Positions 7,266 through 16,087 of a DNA stretch of 64,000 nucleotides are shown here, piece after piece. Where the stretch lies: assembly GCA_944383905.1 (NCBI GenBank), contig CALWRI010000007.1, positions 1 to 64,000 of the forward strand, given 5' to 3'. Origin of the DNA: an uncultured Christensenellaceae bacterium. Lineage in GTDB: Bacteria; Bacillota; Clostridia; Christensenellales; UBA3700. Every line of letters starts with the position of its first letter. The stretch's first letter is position 1. The translations under genes and the position numbers were made by a program. Below the pieces are notes generated by a model. The model was not told where the DNA came from. It saw only the letters and a list, made by a program, of their open reading frames with translations, and did no database searches.

Positions 7266-8138
7266 ATGGACGAAAACGACAGAAGAAGATTTAACAACGA
7301 CGAAAACGATTATTATACCAACAACAGCCGCAGAGTCCCGACTCCGCAGTCTCCGCGCGCATACGGCAACGTCCCACAGGGGGGCGTACGCAGAGACTAC
7401 GGCGACAGGTCGCTTCCTTTGCAGAATTCGCCTTACGGCGGCAGGGTGATCCCTCAACAGCAGCAGGGCGGCACAAACGTCGGCGTAAGATACGACAGAG
7501 CGGTGCCGCAGGGTGCTCAAAGCGGATACGGATTCAATCCCGCGCAAGGCGGCAATTACGGCAGGACGGTTCCTCCGCAGGCGCAGAATTACGCGCCGCA
7601 GGGCGGTTACGCCGGCAGACCGCAGAGCGGATACGAACAACCCGCGTCCGGGTATGCACCTCAACAGAACGCGTACGACGGACAGAGACAGGGCGGATAT
7701 GCCGCGCCGCAAGGCGGTTACGGTCAGCAGGGCGCTCCGAGGCAATATGAAGGACAGTATGCGGACGAACGCGATTTTTCGTATGACAACGTCCAGGCTC
7801 AACCTGTCGAAACCAAGAAAAAACGCGGTCTGTTCGGCTTCGGAAAGCAGAAGAAAGAAGAATTCGACCCCGGCAATATGGGCAACGTGATCATTACGGA
7901 GCCGAGGACGTACGACGACGTGCGCGTGATAATAGACGGCTTGAGAAAGAGACAGGCGATAATCATAGATCTATCCAAAGTTTCGGACAAGGACTCTCAA
8001 AGAATTCTCGATTTTCTGAGCGGTGCGATCTACGCTTTGGGCGGGGCGCAACAGCGTATCAACGACCATATGTTTCTGTTCACTCCCGAAGGAGTCATGA
8101 TTCAGGGACCCGCTTCTTTGCGCAACAAATACAGATAA
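7266..8138 (+). CDS. sepF: Division protein SepF with long disordered N-terminal extension
   Basis: Encodes 290 residues, whereas SepF is usually about 150. The conserved SepF domain is C-terminal (about 207-290: NVIITEPRTYDDVRVIIDGL... RILDFLSGAIYALGG... FLFTPEGVMI) and binds the FtsZ tail. Residues about 20-183 are low-complexity, rich in Gln, Gly, Tyr and Pro. The usual N-terminal membrane-binding amphipathic helix is missing. A basic-hydrophobic stretch KKKRGLFGFGKQKK at 184-197 sits just before the domain and may replace it. The GAGGGG site supports this start. SepF tethers the Z-ring to the membrane. Confidence 0.93.
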   Translation: MDENDRRRFNNDENDYYTNNSRRVPTPQSPRAYGNVPQGGVRRDYGDRSLPLQNSPYGGRVIPQQQQGGTNVGVRYDRAVPQGAQSGYGFNPAQGGNYGRTVPPQAQNYAPQGGYAGRPQSGYEQPASGYAPQQNAYDGQRQGGYAAPQGGYGQQGAPRQYEGQYADERDFSYDNVQAQPVETKKKRGLFGFGKQKKEEFDPGNMGNVIITEPRTYDDVRVIIDGLRKRQAIIIDLSKVSDKDSQRILDFLSGAIYALGGAQQRINDHMFLFTPEGVMIQGPASLRNKYR

Positions 8139-8164
8139 AACTCATTTCGGGGCAAAACCAAACT

Positions 8165-8887
8165 ATGTCGGACAAGATAAAAAAATACAGAGTATATATC
8201 TTCGAAGCGCTGCTTTTTGCGGTGCTTCTTGCCGTTGATCTCATCTCCAAAAAAGCGGCTTTCGATTTTCTCGACAACAGAGGAGGCAGTTACGTTGTAT
8301 TCGACGGCATCTTCAATCTGGTGAGAGTGGAAAACGACGGCGCTTCGTTCGGTATTTTTTCGGGCAAGGTAGGCGCGCTTTCCGCGTTCACGGCGGTGAC
8401 TATGGCGGTGCTGGCGGGGATACTCGTCTGGAGACCGAAGTCTCCGAAACTTTTCAGAGCGGGGATCATCTGCATAATCGCGGGAGGCATAGGCAATCTC
8501 GTGGACAGGATTGCGTTCAAGTACGTCCGCGATTTTATAGATTACGCGTTTTTGAAGACCTTTTTCAACATCGACAATTTCGGAGTGGGAAACGTCGCGG
8601 ACATCTTTGTCCTCGTCGGTCTGCTTTGCGTTGTCGTTTACGTCTTTTTCGGATATAAAGAGGGCGATTTCGCAAAGGATCCGTCTCATTCCGACAGTCT
8701 GCCGGACGCGCTCGTCGTAGACGAAGGAGAAGAAAAGAAGCCCGAAAACAAGGAAGAAAAAGAGGGCGTGACTCCGGACGCTCCGTCGGTTGAAGAGAAG
8801 GATTCAGAGAAGTATTTGTCTGAAAGCGGCGCAAAGCCGCGCAAAAAGTCGCTCGGCAAGGACAACGCGGGCGGAGAGACGGACTGA
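8165..8887 (+). CDS. lspA: Lipoprotein signal peptidase II with charged C-terminal tail
   Basis: A 240-residue integral membrane aspartic protease that removes signal peptides from prolipoproteins after diacylglyceryl transfer. Four membrane helices lie within residues 1-165. The catalytic pair is Asp114 (GGIGNLVDR) and Asp146 (VGNVADIF). The segment VRVENDGASFGI is the family substrate-binding loop. The last 70 residues are a Lys/Glu/Asp/Ser-rich tail absent from typical LspA (about 150-170 residues). It is 26 bases after sepF and just before rluD, matching the common lspA-rluD order in Bacillota. Confidence 0.94.
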   Translation: MSDKIKKYRVYIFEALLFAVLLAVDLISKKAAFDFLDNRGGSYVVFDGIFNLVRVENDGASFGIFSGKVGALSAFTAVTMAVLAGILVWRPKSPKLFRAGIICIIAGGIGNLVDRIAFKYVRDFIDYAFLKTFFNIDNFGVGNVADIFVLVGLLCVVVYVFFGYKEGDFAKDPSHSDSLPDALVVDEGEEKKPENKEEKEGVTPDAPSVEEKDSEKYLSESGAKPRKKSLGKDNAGGETD

Positions 8888-8888
8888 T

Positions 8889-9800
8889 ATGGAGAAAAAG
8901 ATAACCGCGACCGCGGATACCGCTGCGGTAAGGCTTGACGTATTCGTGGCGCAGAAAGCCGATTGCACGAGATCTCACGCAAAGACTCTGATAGAGGACG
9001 GCAACGTGCGTGTGAACGGCGCAAACGCAATAAAACCCGGCGCGACTCTCAAAGTCGGAGACGTTGTCGAGATCGACGTGCCCGCTCCGAAAGAGCTCAA
9101 TCTCGAGCCGCAGGACATTCCCGTAGACATAATATGGCAGGACGACGATTTTGCCGTCGTAAACAAGCCGCAGGGCATGGTCGTGCATCCTGCGCCGGGC
9201 TCTTATGACAATACGCTTGTCAACGCGTTGCTGTTCCGACTTTCGTCGCTCAGTGGCATAAACGGCGTTGCGCGCCCCGGCATAGTGCACAGGCTTGACA
9301 AAGATACGTCGGGACTTCTCGTCGTTGCGAAAAACGATTTTGCACACGCTGCGTTGCAAAAGCAGATAGCGGAAAAGAGCGCAAAGAGGTATTATTACGC
9401 TTTGGTCGACGGCGTCCTCGAAAAGGACTGCGGCGAAATAAGGAATTTTCTCGCGAGAAGCGTATCGGACAGGAAAAAGTATGCCGTTTCAAAGGAGGGC
9501 AGGCTTGCGGTAACGCTTTACAAGGTGGTTGAAAGATACACGGCTTATACGCTCGTCGAATACGAGCTTAAGACGGGCAGAACGCATCAGATCAGAGTGC
9601 ATTCGAAATATATCGGTCATCCCGTCGTCGGAGACAGGACTTACGGCGGAAGCGACAGATTCGGGCTCAACGGACAGCTCCTTCATGCGCACAAACTCGT
9701 ACTCACTCATCCGAGAACGGGCGAGGAGATGACGTTTGAAGCTCCGCTTCCCGATTACTTCGTCAGGGTGCTCGAGAGTCTCAAACCGTTGAAGAAGTGA
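8889..9800 (+). CDS. rluD: 23S rRNA pseudouridine synthase, RluD/YlyB family
   Basis: A 303-residue enzyme: an N-terminal S4 RNA-binding domain (about 12-75), then the RluA-family catalytic domain. The catalytic aspartate is Asp137 in HRLDKDTSG, followed by the KRYYYALVDG and KTGRTHQIRVH motifs. The ATG at 8889 lies one base after the lspA stop with a GGAG upstream; a longer in-frame start inside lspA is ignored. The 3' end of the gene is part of a 113-bp tandem duplication. RluA-family enzymes isomerise uridines in rRNA; the exact target positions cannot be read here. Confidence 0.93.
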   Translation: MEKKITATADTAAVRLDVFVAQKADCTRSHAKTLIEDGNVRVNGANAIKPGATLKVGDVVEIDVPAPKELNLEPQDIPVDIIWQDDDFAVVNKPQGMVVHPAPGSYDNTLVNALLFRLSSLSGINGVARPGIVHRLDKDTSGLLVVAKNDFAHAALQKQIAEKSAKRYYYALVDGVLEKDCGEIRNFLARSVSDRKKYAVSKEGRLAVTLYKVVERYTAYTLVEYELKTGRTHQIRVHSKYIGHPVVGDRTYGGSDRFGLNGQLLHAHKLVLTHPRTGEEMTFEAPLPDYFVRVLESLKPLKK

Positions 9801-9973
9801 TCTGTGCGATTTCATGAGCGTTCAAGTCGCGTTCGTCGCAGGCAGATACGAGGAAATAAATTCCCGATCACTTCGTCAGGGTGCTCGAGGGCCTCAAACC
9901 GTTGAAGAAGTGATCTGCGCGATTTCATGAGCGTGCAAGACGCGATCGTCGCAGACAGATACTAGGAGATAAA
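9748..9973. repeat. 113-bp imperfect tandem duplication of the rluD 3' end
   Basis: Bases 9748-9860 and 9861-9973 differ at about ten positions. The first copy holds the last 17 codons and stop of rluD plus about 60 downstream bases; the second repeats all of it out of gene context. The spacer DNA is therefore partly a fossil of coding sequence. Confidence 0.93.
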
Positions 9974-9993
9974 AAAGCGCCGATCCCCGGCGC
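9971..9993 (-). terminator. Terminator between convergent rluD and rqcH
   Basis: Stem GCGCCG/CGGCGC with a 5-base loop. On the minus strand it is followed by six T, so it best serves the leftward rqcH gene. It may also act on rluD read-through. Confidence 0.7.
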
Positions 9994-10057
9994 GTTTAAC
10001 GTCTTTTTACGAGTATCGGAGAGTCTTTCGCGAGACCCTGTTTTTAATCTTTCTTTT

Positions 10058-11791
10058 TTAATCTTTCTGCAAAAGTTCTTTGTGTTCGTTCGCAATTACT
10101 GTCGCGCTGTTGTAAGTCGTATAGAGCACCATTCCGGGTTTTCCCGACGGATGGCGCTTTATGTTTTTGCGCAGAGTATAGTCGCATACCGTCTTTGTTC
10201 CCGGTTGAGCCTGCGACCAGAAGCAAGCTATTTCGCACGCGGTCTGCACGACGTCGTCGGGTATCTCTCTGCCTTCCGCGAATACTATGACGTGGGAGCC
10301 GTGCACGTTTTTGGCGTGTACCCACAGATCTCCGCCGTTGGCGAGCTTGAAAGTGAGTTTGTCGTTCTGAAGATTGTTTTTGCCTACCGCGACGGTAAAT
10401 CCTTTTATCTCGTAAAAGAGCGGTTGCGCGGCTTTGGTACGCGTCTTATTGCGTCTTCCCGACGGTTTGAGCGCGCCCGCTTCGATAAGCTCCGCTTCGA
10501 CTTCGGCTATTTCGTCCTCCGTCGAGCACATTGCGATAGAAGGTTCGACGGAAAGGAGATATTCGAGTTCTTCTTCGCTGTCCTTGATTTGTTTTTCGAC
10601 GACTTCGAGTGTGCGTTTCTGCTTGGAATATTTTTTGAAATACTGTTGGGCGTTCTGTCCGGGGGAGAGCCGCTCGTCAAGCGGTATCGTGACTTCGGGC
10701 AGCGCCTCGTCGTAATAATCCTGAACGGTGACGGAGCTGTCTCCGCGGTTGATCTTGTAAAGGTTTGCCGTGATAAGCTCGCCGTATTTTCTGTTCTTTT
10801 CGAGCCCCGACGCTTCGGAAAGCCTCGCGCGGCATTTTTCGAGACGCTTTTTCAGTTTTGCCACGGCAGCGGAATGAGACTTGCGCAGATGTTTCGTATG
10901 ATCGTTTCTTCTGCATTTTTCGTCTTTTTTTCCTATGCACGTTTCTACCGCCGCGCTCAACGTGGGGCAGGGTACGAAAGTCATTGCGGAAGATCTGTAA
11001 GGAAAAACGAAATAGTCGTCTTCGGTGCCGTCGACGACGCTGCAACATGGCGAAAACAATTGTGACGAATTGACGTCGAGAAGGGTAGAAAGACAAGAAA
11101 TGAATTTGTCGATCTCCTCTTTCGTCGGAACGCAGCGGTTGTCTATGCCGGCGAGATACAAAAGCTCCTTTGCCGTAGAAAGAGAAAAGCCGGATACGGA
11201 CGACATGATGAAGCCCGCGAGATCGGAGCCGTTGTAGCTTTTTAGAGCTGCCCCGACCGCGTCGGTATCCGTGCAGGCGATCTTGTTCCTCGGCGGGAGC
11301 TCGTAGCGCACGGACGGGAGAAGACAACGCTTTGTCGCGGTATCGTAGGAAGCCTGTTTCAGAGTGTCTTTTATCACGCCTTTTTCGTCGACGAGCAGCA
11401 CATTGCTGTATCTGCCCATGGTTTCGGCGACAAGAGAATATCTCACTTCGTCGCGAAGCTCGTTGCGGGCTGTGATCGAAAAGTCGAAGATCCTGTCGTT
11501 GCCGAGCATTGAAACGCCGTTCAATACGCCTCCCGCGAGGCATTTGCGAAGTCTCATACAGAAAGCCGGCGCCGTCAGCGGGTTGGTCTTTTTTGCGGTT
11601 GAGAGGTGTATCCTCGGGTTTTGAGCGTTTGCGGAAACGGCAAGGATGAGATTTTCTCCTCCTTTGCGGATGTGGAGGTTTATTTCGTCCGCTTCGGGCA
11701 TGCTTATCTTGTCTATCTTTCCGCCCGAGATTTTGCCGTCGAGCTCTTTGCAGAGGGCGTTGAGAGTGATGAAATCGTTTGGCATATTCAC
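10058..11791 (-). CDS. rqcH: Ribosome quality-control protein RqcH (NFACT/FbpA family)
   Basis: A 577-residue protein of family length. It has an N-terminal NFACT-N domain (about 1-190) with Asp99-Arg100 in GNDRIFDF, the residue pair needed for alanine tailing. Central helix-hairpin-helix and coiled-coil regions follow (about 200-430), then a C-terminal NFACT-R domain (GGDLWVHAKNVHGSHVIVF at about 490). RqcH binds 60S-like 50S subunits with stalled peptidyl-tRNA and recruits Ala-tRNA to add C-terminal alanine degrons, which fits the neighbouring clpP-clpX. It has its own promoter, divergent from tig. Confidence 0.93.
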   Translation of the reverse strand: MNMPNDFITLNALCKELDGKISGGKIDKISMPEADEINLHIRKGGENLILAVSANAQNPRIHLSTAKKTNPLTAPAFCMRLRKCLAGGVLNGVSMLGNDRIFDFSITARNELRDEVRYSLVAETMGRYSNVLLVDEKGVIKDTLKQASYDTATKRCLLPSVRYELPPRNKIACTDTDAVGAALKSYNGSDLAGFIMSSVSGFSLSTAKELLYLAGIDNRCVPTKEEIDKFISCLSTLLDVNSSQLFSPCCSVVDGTEDDYFVFPYRSSAMTFVPCPTLSAAVETCIGKKDEKCRRNDHTKHLRKSHSAAVAKLKKRLEKCRARLSEASGLEKNRKYGELITANLYKINRGDSSVTVQDYYDEALPEVTIPLDERLSPGQNAQQYFKKYSKQKRTLEVVEKQIKDSEEELEYLLSVEPSIAMCSTEDEIAEVEAELIEAGALKPSGRRNKTRTKAAQPLFYEIKGFTVAVGKNNLQNDKLTFKLANGGDLWVHAKNVHGSHVIVFAEGREIPDDVVQTACEIACFWSQAQPGTKTVCDYTLRKNIKRHPSGKPGMVLYTTYNSATVIANEHKELLQKD

Positions 11792-11825
11792 CTCTTTGGC
11801 GCGTAGTCGCGCGTGTAACAGGTTT

Positions 11826-11854
11826 ATTATAAATTATTTATAAAACATTTGCAA
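11826..11854 (-). promoter_or_regulatory. sigma-A promoter of rqcH
   Basis: On the minus strand: -35 TTGCAA (11854-11849), 17-bp spacer, -10 TATAAT (11831-11826). It is back to back with the tig promoter. Confidence 0.8.
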
Positions 11855-11860
11855 TTTAAT

Positions 11861-11889
11861 TTGCAATAAATCGTCGATTGTGCTAAAAT
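11861..11889 (+). promoter_or_regulatory. sigma-A promoter of tig
   Basis: -35 TTGCAA at 11861-11866, 17-bp spacer, -10 TAAAAT at 11884-11889. The two divergent -35 boxes are only six bases apart and share the palindrome TTGCAA. Confidence 0.8.
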
Positions 11890-11930
11890 TATTTCACTGT
11901 GTAAAAAACAATCAAAGAGAGGATATAAAA

Positions 11931-13217
11931 ATGAACTACACAAAAGAACTTCTTGAAAAAGACCGCGTGAAATTTACCGTGGAAGTCAGCGAGGAGGAAT
12001 GGAAAAACGCTCTGACCAAAGCCTATGAAAAGAACAAGGGCAAGTTTCAGATCGAAGGTTTCCGCAAAGGCAAAGTGCCCCGCAAGGTAATAGAGAACAT
12101 GTACGGCGTCGGCGTATTTTTCGAAGACGCTTTGGATATAATTTTGCCTGATACTTACGGTGAGATTCTCGACAAGGAAAGCGAGCTTTTCCCCGTCGAC
12201 AGACCCGACATCGACATCGTCGCGATCAGCGATACCACGCTCAAATACACCGCGACCGTTCAGCTTCGTCCCACCGTTACGCTGGGTGCGTATACCGGTC
12301 TCGACTTTGAGAAGAAGAGCACCGAAGTTTCCGACGAAGAAGTCGAAGCGGAAATCAAAAAGGATCTCGAAAACGCAGGTTCCTGGGAGCCCGTCGGCGA
12401 CAGAGCGGTTGCAAACGGCGACAAATGCGTTATCGATTTCAGCGGCAGCGTAGACGGCGTCAAATTCGAAGGCGGCACCGCAAAGGATTATACGATCGTT
12501 CTCGGCAGCGGCTCGTTCATTCCCGGTTTCGAAGATCAGATGGTCGGCATGAAAGAAGGCGAGACCAAGGTCGTTAAGGTCAAATTCCCCGACGACTATC
12601 ATGCGGAAAATCTCGCGGGTAAGGACGCGGAATTCGAAGTCGTGCTGCACAGCGCTACCGTAAAGAACGTCCCCGCGCTCGACGACGAGACCGTAAAGGA
12701 CATTTCCGAATTCGATACCGTTGACGACTACAAGAAGAGCGTCAAGGACAGACTCGTCGCAAAGAAGAACGAGGACGCGGATTTCGCTCTCGATCAGGCT
12801 ATCATCGAAAAGATCAGCGACAACGCGCAGGTCGAAGTGCCCGAATGTATGATTGACGACGAGGCGGAGGACATGGTCAAAGAGTTCGAATACAGGATCA
12901 TGTACAGCGGCAGCAATCCCGAGCAGTTCTACAAGATGACCGGACAGACCAGAGACAACATCAAGAACACCTACAAGACCGGCGCTGCGAAGAACGTCAG
13001 GATCAGACTCGTGCTTCAGGAGATCATCAAGGCTGCGGGCATTACCGTCAGCGACGAGGAGCTCGAAAAGGATATCGAAAAGGCTGCGGAAGAATCCGCT
13101 ATGGCTGTCGACGACTTCAAGAAGAATCTTACCGACGAACACAAGAATTATCTCAGGACTTCGCTTTTGAGCAAAAAGACTTTCGAGTTCCTGAGAAACA
13201 ACAACAATATCAAGTAA
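11931..13217 (+). CDS. tig: Trigger factor
   Basis: A 428-residue protein. The ATG at 11931 is chosen because a GAGAGGA site precedes it; an earlier in-frame start at 11880 would overlap the -10 box. The N-terminal ribosome-binding domain contains the signature GFRKGKVPR (about 43-51). The FKBP-type prolyl isomerase domain occupies about 155-245 (GDKCVIDFSG... GSGSFIPGFEDQMVGMKEGE). The remaining helical domain forms the chaperone arms. Trigger factor sits at the ribosome exit and folds nascent chains. The gene precedes clpP and clpX as in many bacteria. Confidence 0.97.
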   Translation: MNYTKELLEKDRVKFTVEVSEEEWKNALTKAYEKNKGKFQIEGFRKGKVPRKVIENMYGVGVFFEDALDIILPDTYGEILDKESELFPVDRPDIDIVAISDTTLKYTATVQLRPTVTLGAYTGLDFEKKSTEVSDEEVEAEIKKDLENAGSWEPVGDRAVANGDKCVIDFSGSVDGVKFEGGTAKDYTIVLGSGSFIPGFEDQMVGMKEGETKVVKVKFPDDYHAENLAGKDAEFEVVLHSATVKNVPALDDETVKDISEFDTVDDYKKSVKDRLVAKKNEDADFALDQAIIEKISDNAQVEVPECMIDDEAEDMVKEFEYRIMYSGSNPEQFYKMTGQTRDNIKNTYKTGAAKNVRIRLVLQEIIKAAGITVSDEELEKDIEKAAEESAMAVDDFKKNLTDEHKNYLRTSLLSKKTFEFLRNNNNIK

Positions 13218-13241
13218 TTTCCCTGCAAAGGCACAAAATTT

Positions 13242-13276
13242 CCCTTTTTCCCGCAAAAAATGCGGGAGAAAGGGGG
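13242..13276 (+). promoter_or_regulatory. Long hairpin between tig and clpP
   Basis: A 13-bp stem (CCCTTTTTCCCGC with GCGGGAGAAAGGG, one G-T pair) with a 7-base loop and no following T-tract. It may set the tig:clpP ratio by RNA processing or stabilise the upstream message. Confidence 0.6.
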
Positions 13277-13318
13277 ATATAAACATTCGTTGAGAATATC
13301 ATAAAGGAGGGATTGAAT

Positions 13319-13918
13319 ATGAAAAAGAACGAAATAGTAAAAGACAATATCTACGTCATCGACAAGGTCGACGGAGGAGAAAGGCAGTACGACATATATT
13401 CGAGACTGCTTGAGGACAGAATAATCTTTCTTACGGACGAAATCAACGATTACACCGCAAATCTCGTGGTCGCGCAGCTTATATTCCTCGAAGCGAAGGA
13501 CAGCGAAAAGGATATCTGCATATATATCAACAGCCCCGGCGGCAGCGTAAGCGCGGGACTTGCGATATACGACACGATGAAGTACATCAAATGCGACGTC
13601 AGCACCATCTGCATCGGTATGGCGGCGTCGATGGGCGCGTTTTTGCTCGCGGCAGGCACGAAGGGCAAGAGATACGCGCTTCCCAACAGCGAAATAATGA
13701 TTCATCAGCCTCTCGGCGGCGCGCAGGGACAGGCGTCCGACGTCGAGATAATGGCGAACCACCTCAAGAAGACCAAAGACAAACTGACGAGAATTTTGGC
13801 GGAAAACTGCAATCAGCCCTATGAGAAAGTGCTCGAAGATACGGACAGGGATAATTTCCTGAGTCCCGAAGAGGCGCTCGAATACGGGCTCATAGACCAG
13901 ATCTATTATAAGAGGTAA
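13319..13918 (+). CDS. clpP: ATP-dependent Clp protease proteolytic subunit
   Basis: A 199-residue serine protease. The nucleophile Ser104 lies in GMAASMG, His129 in MIHQPLGG and the Asp in TDRDNFLS. The ATG at 13319 has an AAAGGAGG site at eight bases; a TTG two codons earlier is too close to it. ClpP assembles as a double heptamer and degrades substrates unfolded by ClpX, whose gene follows after five bases. Neighbours tig and rqcH make this a protein quality-control block. Confidence 0.98.
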   Translation: MKKNEIVKDNIYVIDKVDGGERQYDIYSRLLEDRIIFLTDEINDYTANLVVAQLIFLEAKDSEKDICIYINSPGGSVSAGLAIYDTMKYIKCDVSTICIGMAASMGAFLLAAGTKGKRYALPNSEIMIHQPLGGAQGQASDVEIMANHLKKTKDKLTRILAENCNQPYEKVLEDTDRDNFLSPEEALEYGLIDQIYYKR

Positions 13919-13923
13919 AGGAA

Positions 13924-15165
13924 TTGGATCGTAACAAAGAAATCAACAAGTGTTCTTTCTGCGGCAGAGGAGAAGGCGAAGTCGAAAAGATATTCTCCGG
14001 CCCCAACGGCGTGAATATCTGCAACGAATGCGTCGAGTTCTGCTATGAACTCATGGAGCAGGAATTCACCTCTCCGACTGCGGAAGCGGAAAAGAAACAC
14101 GCGGTAAAAGTGCCGACGCCGCACGAGATAAAGGCGCAGCTTGACGAATATATCGTCGGACAGGATCAGGCGAAAAAGGTGCTGTCCGTTGCCGTATACA
14201 ATCACTACAAGAGGCTCAACTGCGAGGCTAAAGGCGACGTGGAGCTCGAAAAGAGCAACGTGTTGCTTCTCGGCCCCACGGGTTGCGGCAAGACTTTGCT
14301 TGCAAGCACGCTGGCAAAGATACTCGACGTTCCGTTCGTCGTTGCGGATGCGACTTCGCTCACAGAAGCGGGTTACGTCGGCGAAGACGTCGAAAATATC
14401 CTGCTCAAACTCATAAAGAAAGCGGATTACGACATTAAGCGCGCGGAAGTAGGCATCATCTATATCGACGAGATCGACAAGATCGCGAAGAAGGGCGAAA
14501 ACGTCTCTATTACCCGCGACGTTTCGGGCGAAGGCGTGCAGCAGGCTCTGCTCAAGATAATCGAGAGCACCGTCGCAAACGTACCGCCCAACGGCGGCAG
14601 GAAGCACCCGCAACAGGAGTGCATACAGATCAATACGAGAAACATACTGTTCATCTGCGGAGGAGCGTTTGTCGGACTCGAAAAGATCATCGAAAAGCGT
14701 ATGCAGGGCGCAGCTCTCGGCTTCGGCGCGGAGATCAAAAACACCAAGACGTCGACTTACGGCGAGATCTGCAACGAGATCCGTCCCGACGATCTGATCA
14801 AATTCGGTCTTATACCCGAATTCGTCGGAAGACTCCCGGTCGTCGTGTCAATCAACGCGCTTGACGAAAAAGCTCTCGTCAGCATACTCAAAGAGCCCAA
14901 AAACGCGCTCACGAAGCAGTATACGTCTATGTTTGCGGACGACGGCGTCGAGCTTGAGTTTGAGGACGAAGCGCTTTACGAGATAGCAAATAAAGCCGTC
15001 AGAATGAAGACGGGTGCGCGCGGACTCAAATCCATTATGGAAAACCTTATGCTCGACGTCATGTACGACGTCCCGAGCGACAAGTCGATCGAAAAGGTGA
15101 TAATCACCGGAGATTGCGTGCGCGGGAAAGAAAAACCCGTGATAGTCCGCCGTCAGACGGCATAA
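13924..15165 (+). CDS. clpX: ATP-dependent unfoldase ClpX
   Basis: A 413-residue AAA+ protein. It has an N-terminal C4 zinc finger (CSFC...CNEC, about 10-40), Walker A GPTGCGKT, Walker [10 protein letters not shown], sensor and arginine-finger region, and the LGF loop (AALGFGAEI) that docks into ClpP. The start is an unusual TTG, with AGAGG eight bases upstream and the clpP stop five bases before; no in-frame ATG exists before the zinc finger. It unfolds tagged substrates, including tmRNA- and possibly RqcH-tailed proteins, for ClpP. Confidence 0.97.
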   Translation: MDRNKEINKCSFCGRGEGEVEKIFSGPNGVNICNECVEFCYELMEQEFTSPTAEAEKKHAVKVPTPHEIKAQLDEYIVGQDQAKKVLSVAVYNHYKRLNCEAKGDVELEKSNVLLLGPTGCGKTLLASTLAKILDVPFVVADATSLTEAGYVGEDVENILLKLIKKADYDIKRAEVGIIYIDEIDKIAKKGENVSITRDVSGEGVQQALLKIIESTVANVPPNGGRKHPQQECIQINTRNILFICGGAFVGLEKIIEKRMQGAALGFGAEIKNTKTSTYGEICNEIRPDDLIKFGLIPEFVGRLPVVVSINALDEKALVSILKEPKNALTKQYTSMFADDGVELEFEDEALYEIANKAVRMKTGARGLKSIMENLMLDVMYDVPSDKSIEKVIITGDCVRGKEKPVIVRRQTA

Positions 15166-15173
15166 AAATCTGC

Positions 15174-15199
15174 GGCAGGCAATTTAGCCTGCCTTTTTT
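15174..15199 (+). terminator. Rho-independent terminator after clpX
   Basis: Perfect 7-bp stem GGCAGGC/GCCTGCC, 6-base loop, six T. Confidence 0.93.
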
Positions 15200-15328
15200 A
15201 TACCTGCGGCTTTGCTACGGGTAAAGGACGCAAGCGGCGAGGCGCTCGTTTTCAGGGCGTGACCGCGTAATAACGTGCGGTATGCGTCTTCCGGGAAGGA
15301 AAGAGCGACGCGCGAAGGAGGTGAGAAA

Positions 15329-15943
15329 ATGATAATAAAAAACGCAAAGTTTATGACTTCATACGCTTCTTTTAAGAAGGGAGACGGTTTCGATGCTGAC
15401 GAAATAGCCGTTGCCGGCAAATCCAACGTCGGTAAAAGTTCTTTCATCAACTTTCTCGCAAACCACAATTCTCTCGCAAAGACTTCCGCGACTCCCGGCA
15501 AGACCAAACTCATAAATTACTTTTCCGTGAACAACGGCGAGTTCATGCTTGTGGATCTTCCCGGGTACGGATTTGCAAAGGTAGGAGAAGAGGAGAAGCG
15601 CAAATGGGACAAGATGATGGGCAGCTATCTCACTCAAAGCGAAAGGCTCAAAGGAGTTGTGGTCCTCGTCGACGTCAGGCACGAGCCTACCGCGCTTGAC
15701 AAACAGATGATAGCCTATCTCCATCATTACCGCGTTCCGTTTTTCGTTGTCGCGACAAAAAGCGACAAATTGTCAAAGGCACAGATCGCAAGACAAAAGA
15801 GCGTGATCGCCAATGCGTTGAGCCTCGGCACGGGGGATATACTGACTGTCTCTGCACTAAAAAAAGAGGGGAAGGAAGCTGTGCTCGACAAAATTGAAAA
15901 TCTACTCAAATTTATTCCCGATAATATTGAAACAGACGAATAA
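15329..15943 (+). CDS. ysxC: Ribosome biogenesis GTPase YsxC/EngB
   Basis: A 204-residue TRAFAC GTPase: G1 GKSNVGKSS (about 30-38), G2 TSATPGKT, G3 DLPGYG, G4 TKSD and G5 SALKK. It acts in late 50S subunit assembly. The ATG at 15329 follows a perfect AAGGAGGTG site and is preferred over an in-frame start 54 bases earlier. In many Bacillota the order is clpX-lon-ysxC; here lon is missing from between them and a terminator separates the two genes. Confidence 0.96.
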   Translation: MIIKNAKFMTSYASFKKGDGFDADEIAVAGKSNVGKSSFINFLANHNSLAKTSATPGKTKLINYFSVNNGEFMLVDLPGYGFAKVGEEEKRKWDKMMGSYLTQSERLKGVVVLVDVRHEPTALDKQMIAYLHHYRVPFFVVATKSDKLSKAQIARQKSVIANALSLGTGDILTVSALKKEGKEAVLDKIENLLKFIPDNIETDE

Positions 15944-15974
15944 TTACTGAATATAACTATTTTTTGACCTAATT

Positions 15975-16006
15975 TAGAATATTATTTTTGTCCAAAGTGA
16001 CACAAT
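15975..16006 (+). promoter_or_regulatory. Possible mother-cell (sigma-E-like) promoter
   Basis: TAGAATATT, 15 bases, GACACAAT resembles the sigma-E pattern (ATATT then CATACAAT). No sigma-A pair is evident, and the gene downstream looks like a coat-type protein. This is a by-eye match only. Confidence 0.35.
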
Positions 16007-16087
16007 TTTGCTTCCTCGCATATATTTTTATAGTGATTGTATCAAAGCAAAACGCTTTCAGGCAGTCATCAAAAGGAGGAGTACATA

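Noticed and set aside
6684..7802. 372-codon minus-strand frame opposite yggS and sepF
   Set aside because: Shadow of the low-complexity sepF and yggS reading frames, which have clear motifs and ribosome binding sites.
11889..13286. 465-codon minus-strand frame opposite tig
   Set aside because: Shadow frame created by GAC/GTC-rich codon use of tig; no motifs.
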